A stretch of 24,093 nt of DNA from NCBI GenBank assembly GCA_046594105.1, contig JBKJQB010000104.1, positions 1 through 24,093 on the forward strand, read 5' to 3'. The position numbers and the translations under genes were made by a program. Of the stretch, positions 1 to 8,550 are shown piece by piece. The notes under the pieces are model-generated. The model saw nothing but the letters and a program-made list of their open reading frames with translations. It ran no database searches and was not told the origin of the DNA. This DNA is from JBDSGC01 sp046594105 (lineage in GTDB: Bacteria > Acidobacteriota > Thermoanaerobaculia > Gp7-AA8). The first letter of the stretch is position 1. The number at the start of each line of letters is the position of its first letter.

Positions 1-286
1 CGGACGGCAGGGCGCGCCGCAAACCCGGGTCACTTCAGATCACTGGTGGGAAACTGCGTCAAAGTTTAGCATCAACGTGGAACCGCGGAGGACGAGGATG
101 GAGAGAAGATGGCCGAATCCACCGGCGCTCTCGCAAAGATTGGAACCCGAATGGGCACTCGCAATCCCACTCACAATCGATGCCCATGGAAGGGAGCAAA
201 ACCGCGTCCTCCCGTGCACACCCACATTGTCCCCGTTCCCCTCGAGGGTCCGACGAAGCTGGATGTGCTGCATGGGCGGCGCACGG

Positions 287-2734
287 CTACTTCACGCCCT
301 CACGGATCTCCTGCACGTGGATCGCCCTGATCAACGTCGATCCGGCTGCGACTGGATCATCGGTGTACGCAGATCCAAGGCCGAACGCGGTACGCGCGTC
401 CTTCAGTGCCGAGCGCAGCTCGTTGATGTGGACAGCTTGAATGGTCGTGACCGTCGCGTTGATTGAGCCTGTGAACATCAGTACGGACAGACCGGCAGTC
501 ATGCGCATGGCGTTCACTGCCTGTCGCAGCTCGGTGAGATGAATCGCTTTCACTGCGGTCGAACCGATGGTCAGCGGGTCATTCATGAATATCGACGTCG
601 TCGCCGGATCGGCGTTGCTGAATGTCGACATCGCTCCTGCTGCACTGACTGCTCTGACCTCATAGACGTACGTAGTCACGGGCGTGAGTCCGGAATCAGG
701 AAACTGGTTTGTCGGGGACATGCCGCGCAGTGCGAACGGCGCGCTGTTGGAACGGCTGAAGACGTCGTAGTGATCGACTCCCGACACGGGCAACCACATG
801 ACATTGACCGTCGTCGTCGACGTCGCGGCCGCTGTGAGTCCGGCAGGCGCGCCGAATGAAGCAATCACGTTCTGCGACAGCGACGGCGAGGTACTCAGGT
901 TGAAGTTTGTGTCGCCACCGTACACCGCCGTGATGATGTGCGTTCCTGTGGTGAGCGTGCTCGTCGTGAACATCGCCTGATTCGGTGATGTTCCGCTGAG
1001 GCCAGTCGTCCCCAGTGTCGTAGTTCCGTCTTTGAACGTGACCGTTCCCGTCGGTGTGCCGCTCGAGGAAGTCACGGTGGCCGTGAACGTGACCGACTGC
1101 CCTTGCACCGACGGATTGGCCGAGGAACTGAGCGCGGTCGTGGTCGCAAGTTTATAAACAGTCTGCGTCGAATTGCTGGTTGCGGTTTTGCTGGTCAAGC
1201 CGATGGCGAAGCTGGCTGTTGCCTGATTCGTGTAAGTACCAGATGTCGACAGATTCACCGTGACGCCGACGCTGCCGGAAGCCCCGGACGCCAGATCGCC
1301 CAGGTTCCACGTGACCGTTCCTCCCGAGAATGTGCCGCCGCCGGTCGCCGAAACAAACGTTGCATTGACCGGGAGAGTATCCGTGAGCTGGATCCCCAGA
1401 CCAGGTCCCGGGCCGCTATTGCTGTACGACAATGTGAAGGTTACCGTTGCACTTGTGGTCGTCGCCGGCGCCGCTGCCGTGATCGAAACGATTGGCTGTC
1501 CCTCCGCGTGTGTGCAACTACCCGCAAAGATTGAATTGAGAAATAGACGATTTCCCTGAGTCGTGGGATTTGTGGAGATCGGAATGGTTGATGAGTACTG
1601 ATGCCCACCCAGATAAGTGACTTTCCCTTTTGGGCCGGCGTTCGTACAGTTGCCCAGGCTTGCCAGCGCGCACGTCGCGTTGTAGTAGCCGCCGATCCAG
1701 ACATCCTGGACACCAATCGCGGCTCCAACACCTCGCATCATCACGGAACTGCTGTCGCCATAGGTAGATCCTGCCGCTAACGCGTAGGCCGGCTGGCTGC
1801 CTCCGATGGTCTTGAAGGCGCCGTCCAACTGAGCGAAGGGTTGATCAACGCTTGAAAACTGAACGGTAGCAGGCAGTGCCGCGGCCACTGCTTGGAAACC
1901 TGCAGAGGTCATCAGTTTCGCGCGCCCCCCGGTTGGTGGCTCCCCCTCAATGGCATTGACTGATTGACACTCAGCGAATAGATGAACCGGAAACTGGAGA
2001 AACGACTGAACCTCCGGCACGACGCTGGGAATATCCACAGAGGTAAAGTTCCAGTGAGGAGTGGCGAGGGCGCAGAATTTCGGCTGTCCGGAGGAGCCGA
2101 AGAGCGCTCCGTCTGCAGGATTCGACGTTGAAGGTCCGGCGACCTGTACCGGCGTCAACAGATCAACACTGGTTGGTACCCAGGCCACGTTCGACTCGTC
2201 GAGGATCCCCGCCGCGTTCAAGTAGGTAAACAAGATGGCTTGATTGCCGTCTGCCAGAATGGCAATTCGCGGAGAAGCGGTCAGAAGCAGCCTGACGGGA
2301 GCAGTGAACGCCTGCGTTGCGACATGGACCGTTGTCATCGCATTGCTTACCTGCCATGCCGTAATGATTGAAGATGCGGCGGAAGCATCCGCGTTCGCAA
2401 TCACGAACGGTCCTCCGCGGTAGCCATGTGCCGTGATGACGGCGCCGGATCTGAAGTCGGTTGCGCTGGCGGTGAAATCGGTGCCGAAATTGCCGGTGGT
2501 GGCATCGATGACCACCTTTCCCGGCAGGATGCACCAGTTCACAGGCACGCCAGCGCGCAACAGTTTATCGACCAGACCGAAAGCTTTGAGCATCCCGGAG
2601 TTCTGGTAATCAATATCCATCGGGATGATGAGCGAACCCGAGTTGAAATTCACATTCTGGGCGCGCCCGGTTTGCAATCCGATCGCAAACATGCCGACAG
2701 CAACCGCGATCACGATCAGCATTGCTCTGTTCAT
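287..2734 (-). CDS. Exported multidomain protein: unknown N-terminal region, DUF11-like, Ig-like, FN3 and C-terminal 37-residue repeats
   Basis: I start this 815-residue protein at the ATG at 2734, because AAGGGA lies about 10 bases upstream and the ATG is followed at once by a signal peptide (residues 1-25, hydrophobic core LIVIAVAVGMFAIGL, likely cleavage after GRA). A GTG eight codons upstream is open but less convincing. Residues about 30-410 form a region I cannot assign; it contains IIPMDIDYQ and HWNF and several cysteines. About 412-525 resembles DUF11, a cell-surface beta-sandwich. About 530-625 resembles a bacterial Ig-like repeat (TGTVTFKDG, AVYGGD). About 628-714 resembles fibronectin type III. 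The last 88 residues hold three copies of a motif of the form xxAhHhxEhR, spaced exactly 37 residues apart. The protein is probably secreted or on the cell surface; its function is unknown. It is transcribed divergently from metG. Confidence 0.85.
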   Translation of the reverse strand: MNRAMLIVIAVAVGMFAIGLQTGRAQNVNFNSGSLIIPMDIDYQNSGMLKAFGLVDKLLRAGVPVNWCILPGKVVIDATTGNFGTDFTASATDFRSGAVITAHGYRGGPFVIANADASAASSIITAWQVSNAMTTVHVATQAFTAPVRLLLTASPRIAILADGNQAILFTYLNAAGILDESNVAWVPTSVDLLTPVQVAGPSTSNPADGALFGSSGQPKFCALATPHWNFTSVDIPSVVPEVQSFLQFPVHLFAECQSVNAIEGEPPTGGRAKLMTSAGFQAVAAALPATVQFSSVDQPFAQLDGAFKTIGGSQPAYALAAGSTYGDSSSVMMRGVGAAIGVQDVWIGGYYNATCALASLGNCTNAGPKGKVTYLGGHQYSSTIPISTNPTTQGNRLFLNSIFAGSCTHAEGQPIVSITAAAPATTTSATVTFTLSYSNSGPGPGLGIQLTDTLPVNATFVSATGGGTFSGGTVTWNLGDLASGASGSVGVTVNLSTSGTYTNQATASFAIGLTSKTATSNSTQTVYKLATTTALSSSANPSVQGQSVTFTATVTSSSGTPTGTVTFKDGTTTLGTTGLSGTSPNQAMFTTSTLTTGTHIITAVYGGDTNFNLSTSPSLSQNVIASFGAPAGLTAAATSTTTVNVMWLPVSGVDHYDVFSRSNSAPFALRGMSPTNQFPDSGLTPVTTYVYEVRAVSAAGAMSTFSNADPATTSIFMNDPLTIGSTAVKAIHLTELRQAVNAMRMTAGLSVLMFTGSINATVTTIQAVHINELRSALKDARTAFGLGSAYTDDPVAAGSTLIRAIHVQEIREGVK
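290..553 (-). repeat. Three in-frame 37-residue (111-bp) repeats at the C-terminus of the exported protein
   Basis: The motifs VKAIHLTELRQAVN, IQAVHINELRSALK and IRAIHVQEIREGVK begin at residues 728, 765 and 802 of the 815-residue protein, a spacing of exactly 37 residues both times. The third copy ends at the stop codon. The DNA copies have diverged, so the conservation is at protein level. The amphipathic helix pattern (A-hydrophobic-H-x-x-E-hydrophobic-R) suggests a small repeated helical domain, perhaps for surface attachment or sorting. That role is inference. Confidence 0.8.
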
Positions 2735-2919
2735 CGAAATCGGTTCCCTTTCCAGCACGGCATCGAAATCGCTGCCGGTACCAACTTCATCGTAACGGGA
2801 TATCGCGAGAATACTCTCAACTGGAGCGTTGCGTCGAAACTCGCGAATCGTGCACGTATCGCGTCATTGAGAAGACTCCGTCGCTTCGCATAAGTCACTG
2901 AGCTGGACGTCGGCTTGGT

Positions 2920-2954
2920 AGGAATCCTGGCAGGGAATCCTGGCAGGGAATCCT
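2920..2954. repeat. 13-bp tandem repeat, about 2.7 copies
   Basis: The unit gggaatcctggca occurs as one copy with a first-base mismatch (2920-2932), one perfect copy (2933-2945) and a 9-base partial copy (2946-2954). It lies in the metG upstream region. It may be simple slippage; no function is evident. Confidence 0.85.
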
Positions 2955-3052
2955 TGTGAGGCCTTCGTTCCGGGACGGCCGCGCCGGCGCGGAGACGGTT
3001 CAGAAAATTCTCCTCCCTTCGATCAGGCGGCGGCCCTCAAAAACTGCTGCGA

Positions 3053-3058
3053 TACAAT
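3053..3058 (+). promoter_or_regulatory. Possible -10 element for metG
   Basis: TACAAT ends 14 bases before the metG ATG at 3073, so a transcript from it would have a leader of about 8 bases. No clear -35 hexamer or Shine-Dalgarno sequence is visible. Confidence 0.35.
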
Positions 3059-3072
3059 CCGCCCCCTTCTCG

Positions 3073-5085
3073 ATGAGCAAGTTCTATCTCACCACGGCAA
3101 TCCACTACGTCAACGACGACCCGCACATCGGGCACATGTACGAGAACATCGTCGCCGACGTGATCGCACGTCACCGGCGGCGGATGGGCGATGAAGTCTG
3201 GTTCCTCACCGGGACCGACGAGCATGGCCAGAAGATCGAGCGCTCGGCGGCGAAGGAAGGGGTCCGGCCGATCGAGTTGGCCGACCGCGTGGTGGCCACC
3301 CATCACGCCCTGTGGAAGACGCTCGACATCAGCCATGACGACTTCATCCGCACCACCGAGGATCGCCATCGCCTCGGCGTGGAAGAACTGATCCGGCGGA
3401 TCCAGGAGCGCAACCCCGAGGACATCTACATGGGCGAGCACTCCGGCTGGTACTGCCAGAGCGAGGAGACGTTCATCCCGGAGAATCAGGTGCGCGACGG
3501 CCGCGACGACAGCGGACATCCGGTGGAGTGGACCACCGAGCGCAATCTCTTTTTCAAGCTGTCGCGCTACACCCAGCCGCTCCTCGACCACTACCGCGCC
3601 CATCCCCAGTTCGTCTTCCCGCCGACCCGTCTCAACGAAGTGGTCTCCTTCGTGGAACAGGGACTCAAGGATCTTTCGATCTCCCGAACCTCCATCCAGT
3701 GGGGCATCCCCTTCCCCGGCCATCCCCAGCACGTCATCTACGTCTGGATGGATGCGCTGACCAACTACATCTCGGCACTCGGATTCGGAAGCAGCGACGA
3801 CCGCCGATACCAGCAGTACTGGCCGGCGGAGATGCACATCATCGGCAAGGACATCGTCCGGTTTCATGCGGTCTACTGGCCAGCCTTCCTGATGGCGGCG
3901 GGGCTCCCGCTGCCGAAGCAGATCGTCGGCCACGGCTGGTGGCTCCGCGACAACGTGAAGATCTCCAAGTCGCTGGGCAATGTGGTGCGCCCGTACAACA
4001 TCATCGAAGAATTCGGCGCCGATGCCCTGCGCTATTTCGTGATGCGGGAAGTGGTGTTCGGCCAGGACCAGAACTACTCCGACGAGGGGCTGGTGGCGCG
4101 GTACAACGCCGATCTGGCCAACGACCTCGGCAACACCCTGTCCCGGGCCATCAAGATGAGCGACTCGTACTTCGGCGGGAAGACGCCGCCGGTCTGCTGC
4201 GAGGACAACGAGTTGCTCCGCAGTGCTCAGCAGGCGGTGCCGGAGTATCTCCGCGAAATGGAGAACCTCTCGTTCCAACGCGCGCTGGAGGCGGCGTGGC
4301 GGCTGCTGGTGGCCATCAACGGGTACATCGTCAGCCGCGAGCCGTGGAAGCACTTCAAGGAATCCGGCCCGGACGAGGCTCTCTCGCGCGTGCTCTGGAA
4401 CACCCTGGAGGCACTGCGCATCGTCTGGGTGATGATGGCGCCCTTCATGCCGCGCTCGACCAGCGAGGCCCTGCTGCGCCTCGGTGCGGATCCCGAACGC
4501 ATCGACGCTTCCGCCCTGCAGTGGGGACTGCTGCCCAACGGCGTGCCTCTGCGCGTGGCCGACCCCATCTTTCCCCGCATCGACGCCACGGCCTATCTCA
4601 GCGCCGAACGCGCCGCCCGCAATGCCGCCACATCTGGAGGAACCGTGACCGAGAATAGCAAGCCGCAGGAGGCAACCGCTCCTGCATCCACGACTGCATC
4701 CGAAGCGCCGCCCCACTCCGGACCGCCGATCGAAACGACGCAGGCCATGCCGCCCAGCGCGACGAAGGTTTCCATCGATCAGTTCATGGAGATCGACCTC
4801 CGCGTCGCCGAGGTCCGGGCGGCGGAGCGCGTTCCCAAATCGAAGAAGCTGCTGAAGCTGACCGTCTTTACCGGCGACGAAGAGCGCACCATCGTGGCCG
4901 GGATCGCCACCAAATACGCACCGGAAGAACTGGTCGGTCGCAAGATCGTCATCGTGGCCAACCTGCAGCCGGCGAAGCTGATGGGCGTGGAATCGAACGG
5001 GATGGTGCTGGCCGCCTCGCTGGACGGAGAGCCTTCGCTGCTCACTGTGGACTCATCAGTGCCCGCGGGTACGAAGGTCAAGTAG
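3073..5085 (+). CDS. metG: Methionyl-tRNA synthetase with C-terminal tRNA-binding domain
   Basis: This cytoplasmic enzyme charges tRNA-Met with methionine using ATP. The class I signatures are HIGH at residues 18-21 and KISKS at 296-300. The catalytic Rossmann domain is followed by the helical anticodon-binding region (about 340-510), a low-complexity linker rich in Ala, Thr and Pro (about 520-565), and an EMAPII/Trbp111-like OB-fold tRNA-binding domain (about 565-670: IDLRVAEV, ATKYAPEELVGRK, SNGMVLAAS). The connective region near 120-150 (GWYCQSEETF) lacks paired CxxC zinc knuckles, so this appears to be a zinc-free form. The ATG at 3073 is chosen because MSKFYLTTAIHY is the family's usual N-terminus; a GTG 39 codons upstream gives an unusual extension. 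No Shine-Dalgarno is visible. Length is 670 residues. The gene is convergent with the GGDEF-EAL gene. Confidence 0.97.
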   Translation: MSKFYLTTAIHYVNDDPHIGHMYENIVADVIARHRRRMGDEVWFLTGTDEHGQKIERSAAKEGVRPIELADRVVATHHALWKTLDISHDDFIRTTEDRHRLGVEELIRRIQERNPEDIYMGEHSGWYCQSEETFIPENQVRDGRDDSGHPVEWTTERNLFFKLSRYTQPLLDHYRAHPQFVFPPTRLNEVVSFVEQGLKDLSISRTSIQWGIPFPGHPQHVIYVWMDALTNYISALGFGSSDDRRYQQYWPAEMHIIGKDIVRFHAVYWPAFLMAAGLPLPKQIVGHGWWLRDNVKISKSLGNVVRPYNIIEEFGADALRYFVMREVVFGQDQNYSDEGLVARYNADLANDLGNTLSRAIKMSDSYFGGKTPPVCCEDNELLRSAQQAVPEYLREMENLSFQRALEAAWRLLVAINGYIVSREPWKHFKESGPDEALSRVLWNTLEALRIVWVMMAPFMPRSTSEALLRLGADPERIDASALQWGLLPNGVPLRVADPIFPRIDATAYLSAERAARNAATSGGTVTENSKPQEATAPASTTASEAPPHSGPPIETTQAMPPSATKVSIDQFMEIDLRVAEVRAAERVPKSKKLLKLTVFTGDEERTIVAGIATKYAPEELVGRKIVIVANLQPAKLMGVESNGMVLAASLDGEPSLLTVDSSVPAGTKVK

Positions 5086-5101
5086 CGGACTTTCTGGGCA
5101 A

Positions 5102-5119
5102 TGCCGGCGCAGGCCGGCA
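5102..5119. repeat. Short CCGGC inverted repeat between convergent genes
   Basis: TGCCGGC and GCCGGCA form a perfect 7-bp stem around the loop GCAG, between the metG stop and the convergent GGDEF-EAL stop. No T-run follows on either strand, so it is not a classic intrinsic terminator. It shares the CCGGC core with the repeats near 15000 and 23200-23490. Confidence 0.6.
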
Positions 5120-5126
5120 GCGGCCT

Positions 5127-7295
5127 CTAATTGATCGAGGCAATCCCGGTGGTGGCGGCGGCGATGGCGGCGGCGCTGGCCGACGATAGCTGTTCGGGCG
5201 GAACGGCTCTGCTGAAGAGAAAACCCTGCATCTTCATGCAGCCGAGGTCGCGCAGCATTTCCATCTGGCGCACGGTCTCCACTCCTTCGGCAATGACGCC
5301 GATGCCCAACGCATGGGCCATGGCCACGATGGCGCCGACGATGGCCGCATCGCTTCGATCCTGATGCATGTCGCGCACAAACGACTGATCGACTTTGATG
5401 GTATCGATGGGAAAACGCTTGAGGTAATTGAGCGACGAATGCCCGGTACCGAAATCGTCGAGCGAGATCTTGACGCCGAGATCCTTCAGTTTGCGAAGGA
5501 CCGATTGGGTCCGCTCGATGTCGTTCATGGCTGTGCTCTCGGTGACCTCCACCTCCAGAAAGGAGGGATCAATTCCGGCCTGCTCGGTGGCCGCCCGGAT
5601 GCTGCCGGCCAGATCCATCTGTTGAAACTGACGCGGCGAAAGATTGAGCATCGCGGTGAGCGAGGAGTTGCCGTCGTCGCGCCACTGCCGCATCTGCATG
5701 CAGCAGGCATGAAGTGCCCATTCCCCCATCGGGAAAATGAGGTTCGATTCCTCCGCAGCATCGAGGAACGATGCCGGATAGAGGATCTCGCCGGCGTTCG
5801 GCCGCCAGCGCAGCAACGCCTCGGCTGCCACGACATCGTTGGCCGCCAGGTTGATGACGGGCTGGTAGTACAGCGCAAACTCCTTGCGCTCCAGACCCCG
5901 GCGAATGCTGTTCTCCAGCGCCATGCGCTCCACGGCCCGCTGGCTGAGAGCGGGAGAGGACATCCGGAAGGTGTTGCGGCCTGCGTCCTTGGCGGTGTAC
6001 ATGGCGTGATCGGCATGCTTCATCAGGGTCTCGCCGTCGCGTCCGTCGTCCGGATAGAGCGCGATGCCGACGCTGGCACTGACGAACAACTGTTCGCGTT
6101 CGATCAGGAAGGGAGCATGCAACGCGTGCAGGATGGACGTGGCCACCACCACGGCCTCCTCCTCGGCGCGCAATCCAGGCACGATGACGGCGAACTCGTC
6201 GCCCCCGGAACGACACACGGTGTCTTCGGAACCCACCGCCGTGATCACCCGCTTCGATACGAGCCGGATCAGTTCATCCCCCACTCCGTGGCCCAGCGAG
6301 TCATTGATGTTTTTGAAGCGGTCAAGGTCGAGGAGCATCACGGCCACCCGGTTCCCCTGCCGCTCGGCATGGGCCACGGCGACGTGCAGCTGCTCGCGGA
6401 ACAGGGCGCGATTGGGCAGTTGCGTGAGCGCATCGTGGTACATCTGGAACTCGGCCTGCTGCTCGGCGCGGTGGCGGTCGGTCACGTCGACGATGGTCCC
6501 GCGCAACGAGGAGTCCGAGGGATCTTCGCTCAGGCTGACGTTCACCAGCATCCAGACCGGTACGCCGTCCGCGCGGCGAACGCAGATCTCCGCGTTGACC
6601 ACGTTCTTCTGCCGCCGCAGGAGCTCCCGCAGATGTTCCGCGTCGGAAATCGAGCAGTAGTCGAGACGGAAACCGGCCGCCAGCAGCGCGGAGCCATCCT
6701 CGAATCCGAGCATTCGCCCGCACGCGTTGTTGCAGGTGGTGAACTCGCCCTGCTCGGTCATCTCGAACACGCCGGCCAGATTGCTCTCGAACAGCTGCCG
6801 GTAGCGCCGTTCCGACTCTTTCAACGCCGCGGTGGAGGCCGCCTCTGCAGTCACGTCGACCACCGCCACCACCCGTGCCGGGCGGCCCCGGTAGGTCACG
6901 CCCTTGCCGCGCAACTGGACCAGGAATGGTGTGCCGTCGCGCTTCCGCGCCACTCCGCGGTACGACTGCTCGGAGCCGGTGGCGATGGTGTGCTTCAAGA
7001 GATCGACGTACTCCGGCGTTGCGATCTCCATGACGTTCCTGCCGATCAACTCGCCGACCTCGTACCCACACATCTCGGCCAGCTGCCTGTTCGTCATCAA
7101 GATCTTTCCCTCGCGATGGATGGCGATGCCCTCGAAACTGGCGTCGGCCAGCTTTCGAAAGCGCTCTTCGCTTTCCTTGAGCCGGTAACGCCAGTGAGCC
7201 AGTAACAGGGCAGCTGCTCCGAACAGCAGCACTGCGGCACCGGCGACCTGAGCCGGCGGAACCTTCCAGTGCTGCAAAAACGGGAACCACTGCAT
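5127..7295 (-). CDS. Membrane-anchored PAS-PAS-GGDEF-EAL cyclic-di-GMP signalling protein
   Basis: This 722-residue protein probably makes and/or breaks cyclic-di-GMP at the inner membrane. One transmembrane helix (about 13-34) is followed by two PAS domains (about 42-155 and 163-275). The GGDEF domain (about 285-445) has DLDRFKN at 323-329 and SGGDEF at 363-368. The EAL domain (about 455-705) keeps its metal and catalytic residues: E492 of EALLRW, N551, E583/E586, D613-D614 of DDFGTG, K634, E670 and Q690. Both domains therefore look active. The residues before GGDEF read GSEDTVCRS, with no RxxD inhibitory site, so product feedback may be weak. The ATG at 7295 has GAAGGAG 5 bases upstream. 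No cofactor or ligand can be assigned to the PAS domains. It appears monocistronic. Confidence 0.95.
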   Translation of the reverse strand: MQWFPFLQHWKVPPAQVAGAAVLLFGAAALLLAHWRYRLKESEERFRKLADASFEGIAIHREGKILMTNRQLAEMCGYEVGELIGRNVMEIATPEYVDLLKHTIATGSEQSYRGVARKRDGTPFLVQLRGKGVTYRGRPARVVAVVDVTAEAASTAALKESERRYRQLFESNLAGVFEMTEQGEFTTCNNACGRMLGFEDGSALLAAGFRLDYCSISDAEHLRELLRRQKNVVNAEICVRRADGVPVWMLVNVSLSEDPSDSSLRGTIVDVTDRHRAEQQAEFQMYHDALTQLPNRALFREQLHVAVAHAERQGNRVAVMLLDLDRFKNINDSLGHGVGDELIRLVSKRVITAVGSEDTVCRSGGDEFAVIVPGLRAEEEAVVVATSILHALHAPFLIEREQLFVSASVGIALYPDDGRDGETLMKHADHAMYTAKDAGRNTFRMSSPALSQRAVERMALENSIRRGLERKEFALYYQPVINLAANDVVAAEALLRWRPNAGEILYPASFLDAAEESNLIFPMGEWALHACCMQMRQWRDDGNSSLTAMLNLSPRQFQQMDLAGSIRAATEQAGIDPSFLEVEVTESTAMNDIERTQSVLRKLKDLGVKISLDDFGTGHSSLNYLKRFPIDTIKVDQSFVRDMHQDRSDAAIVGAIVAMAHALGIGVIAEGVETVRQMEMLRDLGCMKMQGFLFSRAVPPEQLSSASAAAIAAATTGIASIN

Positions 7296-7427
7296 GGGGC
7301 TCCTTCGCTCCTCGGACAGGGCGCCAATCGCTGGATCGACAGCTCAAAATAGATGCGGTCGGCGTGCCCATCATTAAGTCAGGAGATGATGACAGGGATT
7401 CCCCTTCCAAACTCATAGGATCGATTC

Positions 7428-7567
7428 TGCGAACCTTCCAAAAAGATGCGGCGATGCCTCAGACGGTGAGCATAGGTTGGGGTGTCGCTGATCCGCATCT
7501 CCAGCGACCCAGCAGGCGCACTCGTGCGCGTCGGCCCGTTCTCCTCACCAGGGAACGGGCATTTTTG
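7428..7567 (+). ncRNA. Candidate structured small RNA ending in an intrinsic terminator
   Basis: Four consecutive stem-loops are visible on the plus strand. ATGCCTCA (7454-7461) pairs with TGAGCAT (7467-7473) with one bulged C. GTTGGG (7476-7481) and TCGCTG (7485-7490) pair with CAGCGA (7502-7507) and CCCAGC (7508-7513), with a 3-base bulge. GCGCA (7516-7520) pairs with TGCGC (7525-7529). GCCCGTTC (7534-7541) pairs with GAACGGGC (7553-7560), followed by ATTTTT. A possible -10 (TAGGAT, 7416-7421) would start the RNA near 7428; an ATGACA at 7389-7394 is a poor -35 because the spacer is 21 bases. I do not recognise it as tmRNA, SRP RNA, RNase P or a tRNA. The 5' end is a guess. Confidence 0.45.
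7534..7567 (+). terminator. Intrinsic terminator, plus strand
   Basis: A perfect 8-bp stem GCCCGTTC/GAACGGGC with an 11-base loop is followed by ATTTTTG. The opposite strand has no T-run next to the stem, so it acts on plus-strand transcription, although both neighbouring protein genes are on the minus strand. Confidence 0.75.
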
Positions 7568-7616
7568 TTCAGCACGAACGGGGGACCGGCCGGAGGTTGA
7601 GCCAGAGGCTCCGACG

Positions 7617-8486
7617 CTACATCCCCATCGGATGCCACACCGTCTTCATCTCCTGAAAGTCGAAGATGGCGTACGGCGACTGGGAGAGGCGGGGGTCGGT
7701 CCAGCCGACCGTCTCGGCATCGAAGTGAACGATTCTCTTCACATTCTCCGCCGCGGTTCGCTGCACTGCCGCTCTGGCCGAAGCTTCCACTCCGGTGGTG
7801 TCGATGGCGTTGACATCCATGTGGGAGCTCAGCCACGGAATGAGCTCGCTCTTCACGCCGGAGATGAGGTTGATGACGCCGGCAGGAACATCGCTGGTCT
7901 CGAATGCTTCAGCCAGGGTGATTGCTGCGAGCGGGCGGGTCTCCGAGGTGATGGCCACCACGGTGTTCCCGCCGACCAGCGCGGGAGCGATGCGGGAGAC
8001 CAGACCGAGGAGCGATGGTTCTTCAGGGGCGACCACGCCGACCACGCCGGTCGGCTCGGGGACGGTGAAGTTGTAGTAAGGGCCGGCGACCGGATTGACC
8101 GAGCCGAATACCTGGGGATACTTGTCGCTCCATCCCGCGTAGTACACCCAGCGGTCGATGACGCGATCCATTTCCTTGCGGGCCTCCACGGCAGACACGC
8201 CCTGGCTGCGCAGCTCCTCCACCAGTTCGCCCGCGCGGGCCTCGCAGACTTCGGCGATGCGATAGAGAATCTGTCCTCGGTTGTACGCGGTCTTCCCGCC
8301 CCAGCCTGGCTGCGCCTTGCGGGCCGCCTGCACTGCGTTGCGAAGATCCTTGCGGGAGCCACGACAGGCATTGGCCACCAGCGCTCCCCCTTTGCCCTGG
8401 ATCGGGTAGAAGCGGCCCGATTCGGTTCGCGGAAACTCGCCGTTGATGTAGAGCTTGTAAGTCTTGCGTACGTTCAGTCTCGGCAC
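7617..8486 (-). CDS. Truncated, non-catalytic aldehyde dehydrogenase-like protein
   Basis: This 289-residue protein matches the N-terminal NAD-binding part of the aldehyde dehydrogenase superfamily: YINGEFPRTESGR near the start, YYAGWSDKYPQV about 116-127, and PTGVVGVVAPEEPSLLGLVS, NTVVAI and VPAGVINLISG in the Rossmann region. The catalytic NxxxxC region is absent, and the position of the usual PWNFP motif reads APEEPS. It is therefore unlikely to be an enzyme alone. It follows the catalytic aldehyde dehydrogenase gene by 64 bases in the same operon, matching the second, inactive domain of ALDH16 proteins, which are normally one chain. It may be a structural partner of that enzyme. The GTG start at 8486 has GGGAG 7 bases upstream. 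Confidence 0.88.
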   Translation of the reverse strand: MPRLNVRKTYKLYINGEFPRTESGRFYPIQGKGGALVANACRGSRKDLRNAVQAARKAQPGWGGKTAYNRGQILYRIAEVCEARAGELVEELRSQGVSAVEARKEMDRVIDRWVYYAGWSDKYPQVFGSVNPVAGPYYNFTVPEPTGVVGVVAPEEPSLLGLVSRIAPALVGGNTVVAITSETRPLAAITLAEAFETSDVPAGVINLISGVKSELIPWLSSHMDVNAIDTTGVEASARAAVQRTAAENVKRIVHFDAETVGWTDPRLSQSPYAIFDFQEMKTVWHPMGM

Positions 8487-8550
8487 GAGCGCTCCCGGGA
8501 GTCGGAGTGATCCGATTGCACGGCTGCAGCGGACGGACGGCCGATCGGTT

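Larger units (their letters stand above)
2735..3072. other. Divergent intergenic region upstream of the exported protein and metG
   Basis: This 338-base stretch separates two divergent genes and shows no convincing coding sequence. It holds a short 13-bp tandem repeat near 2920-2954 and a TACAAT hexamer at 3053-3058. I see no convincing -35/-10 pair for the minus-strand gene. Confidence 0.5.
7296..7616. other. 321-base intergenic region holding a candidate plus-strand RNA
   Basis: No convincing protein-coding sequence is present. Both flanking protein genes lie on the minus strand, yet the strongest signal here is a plus-strand terminator preceded by a series of stem-loops. The first 120 bases show no clear structure. 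Confidence 0.6.

Noticed and set aside
3037..4716. A 559-codon open frame on the minus strand within metG
   Set aside because: It is antisense to a clear methionyl-tRNA synthetase, rich in Arg, Val and His, and matches no family; it is a high-GC shadow frame.
5313..7205. A 630-codon open frame on the plus strand opposite the GGDEF-EAL gene
   Set aside because: The minus-strand protein has full PAS, GGDEF and EAL motifs; the plus-strand frame has none and a shadow-like composition.
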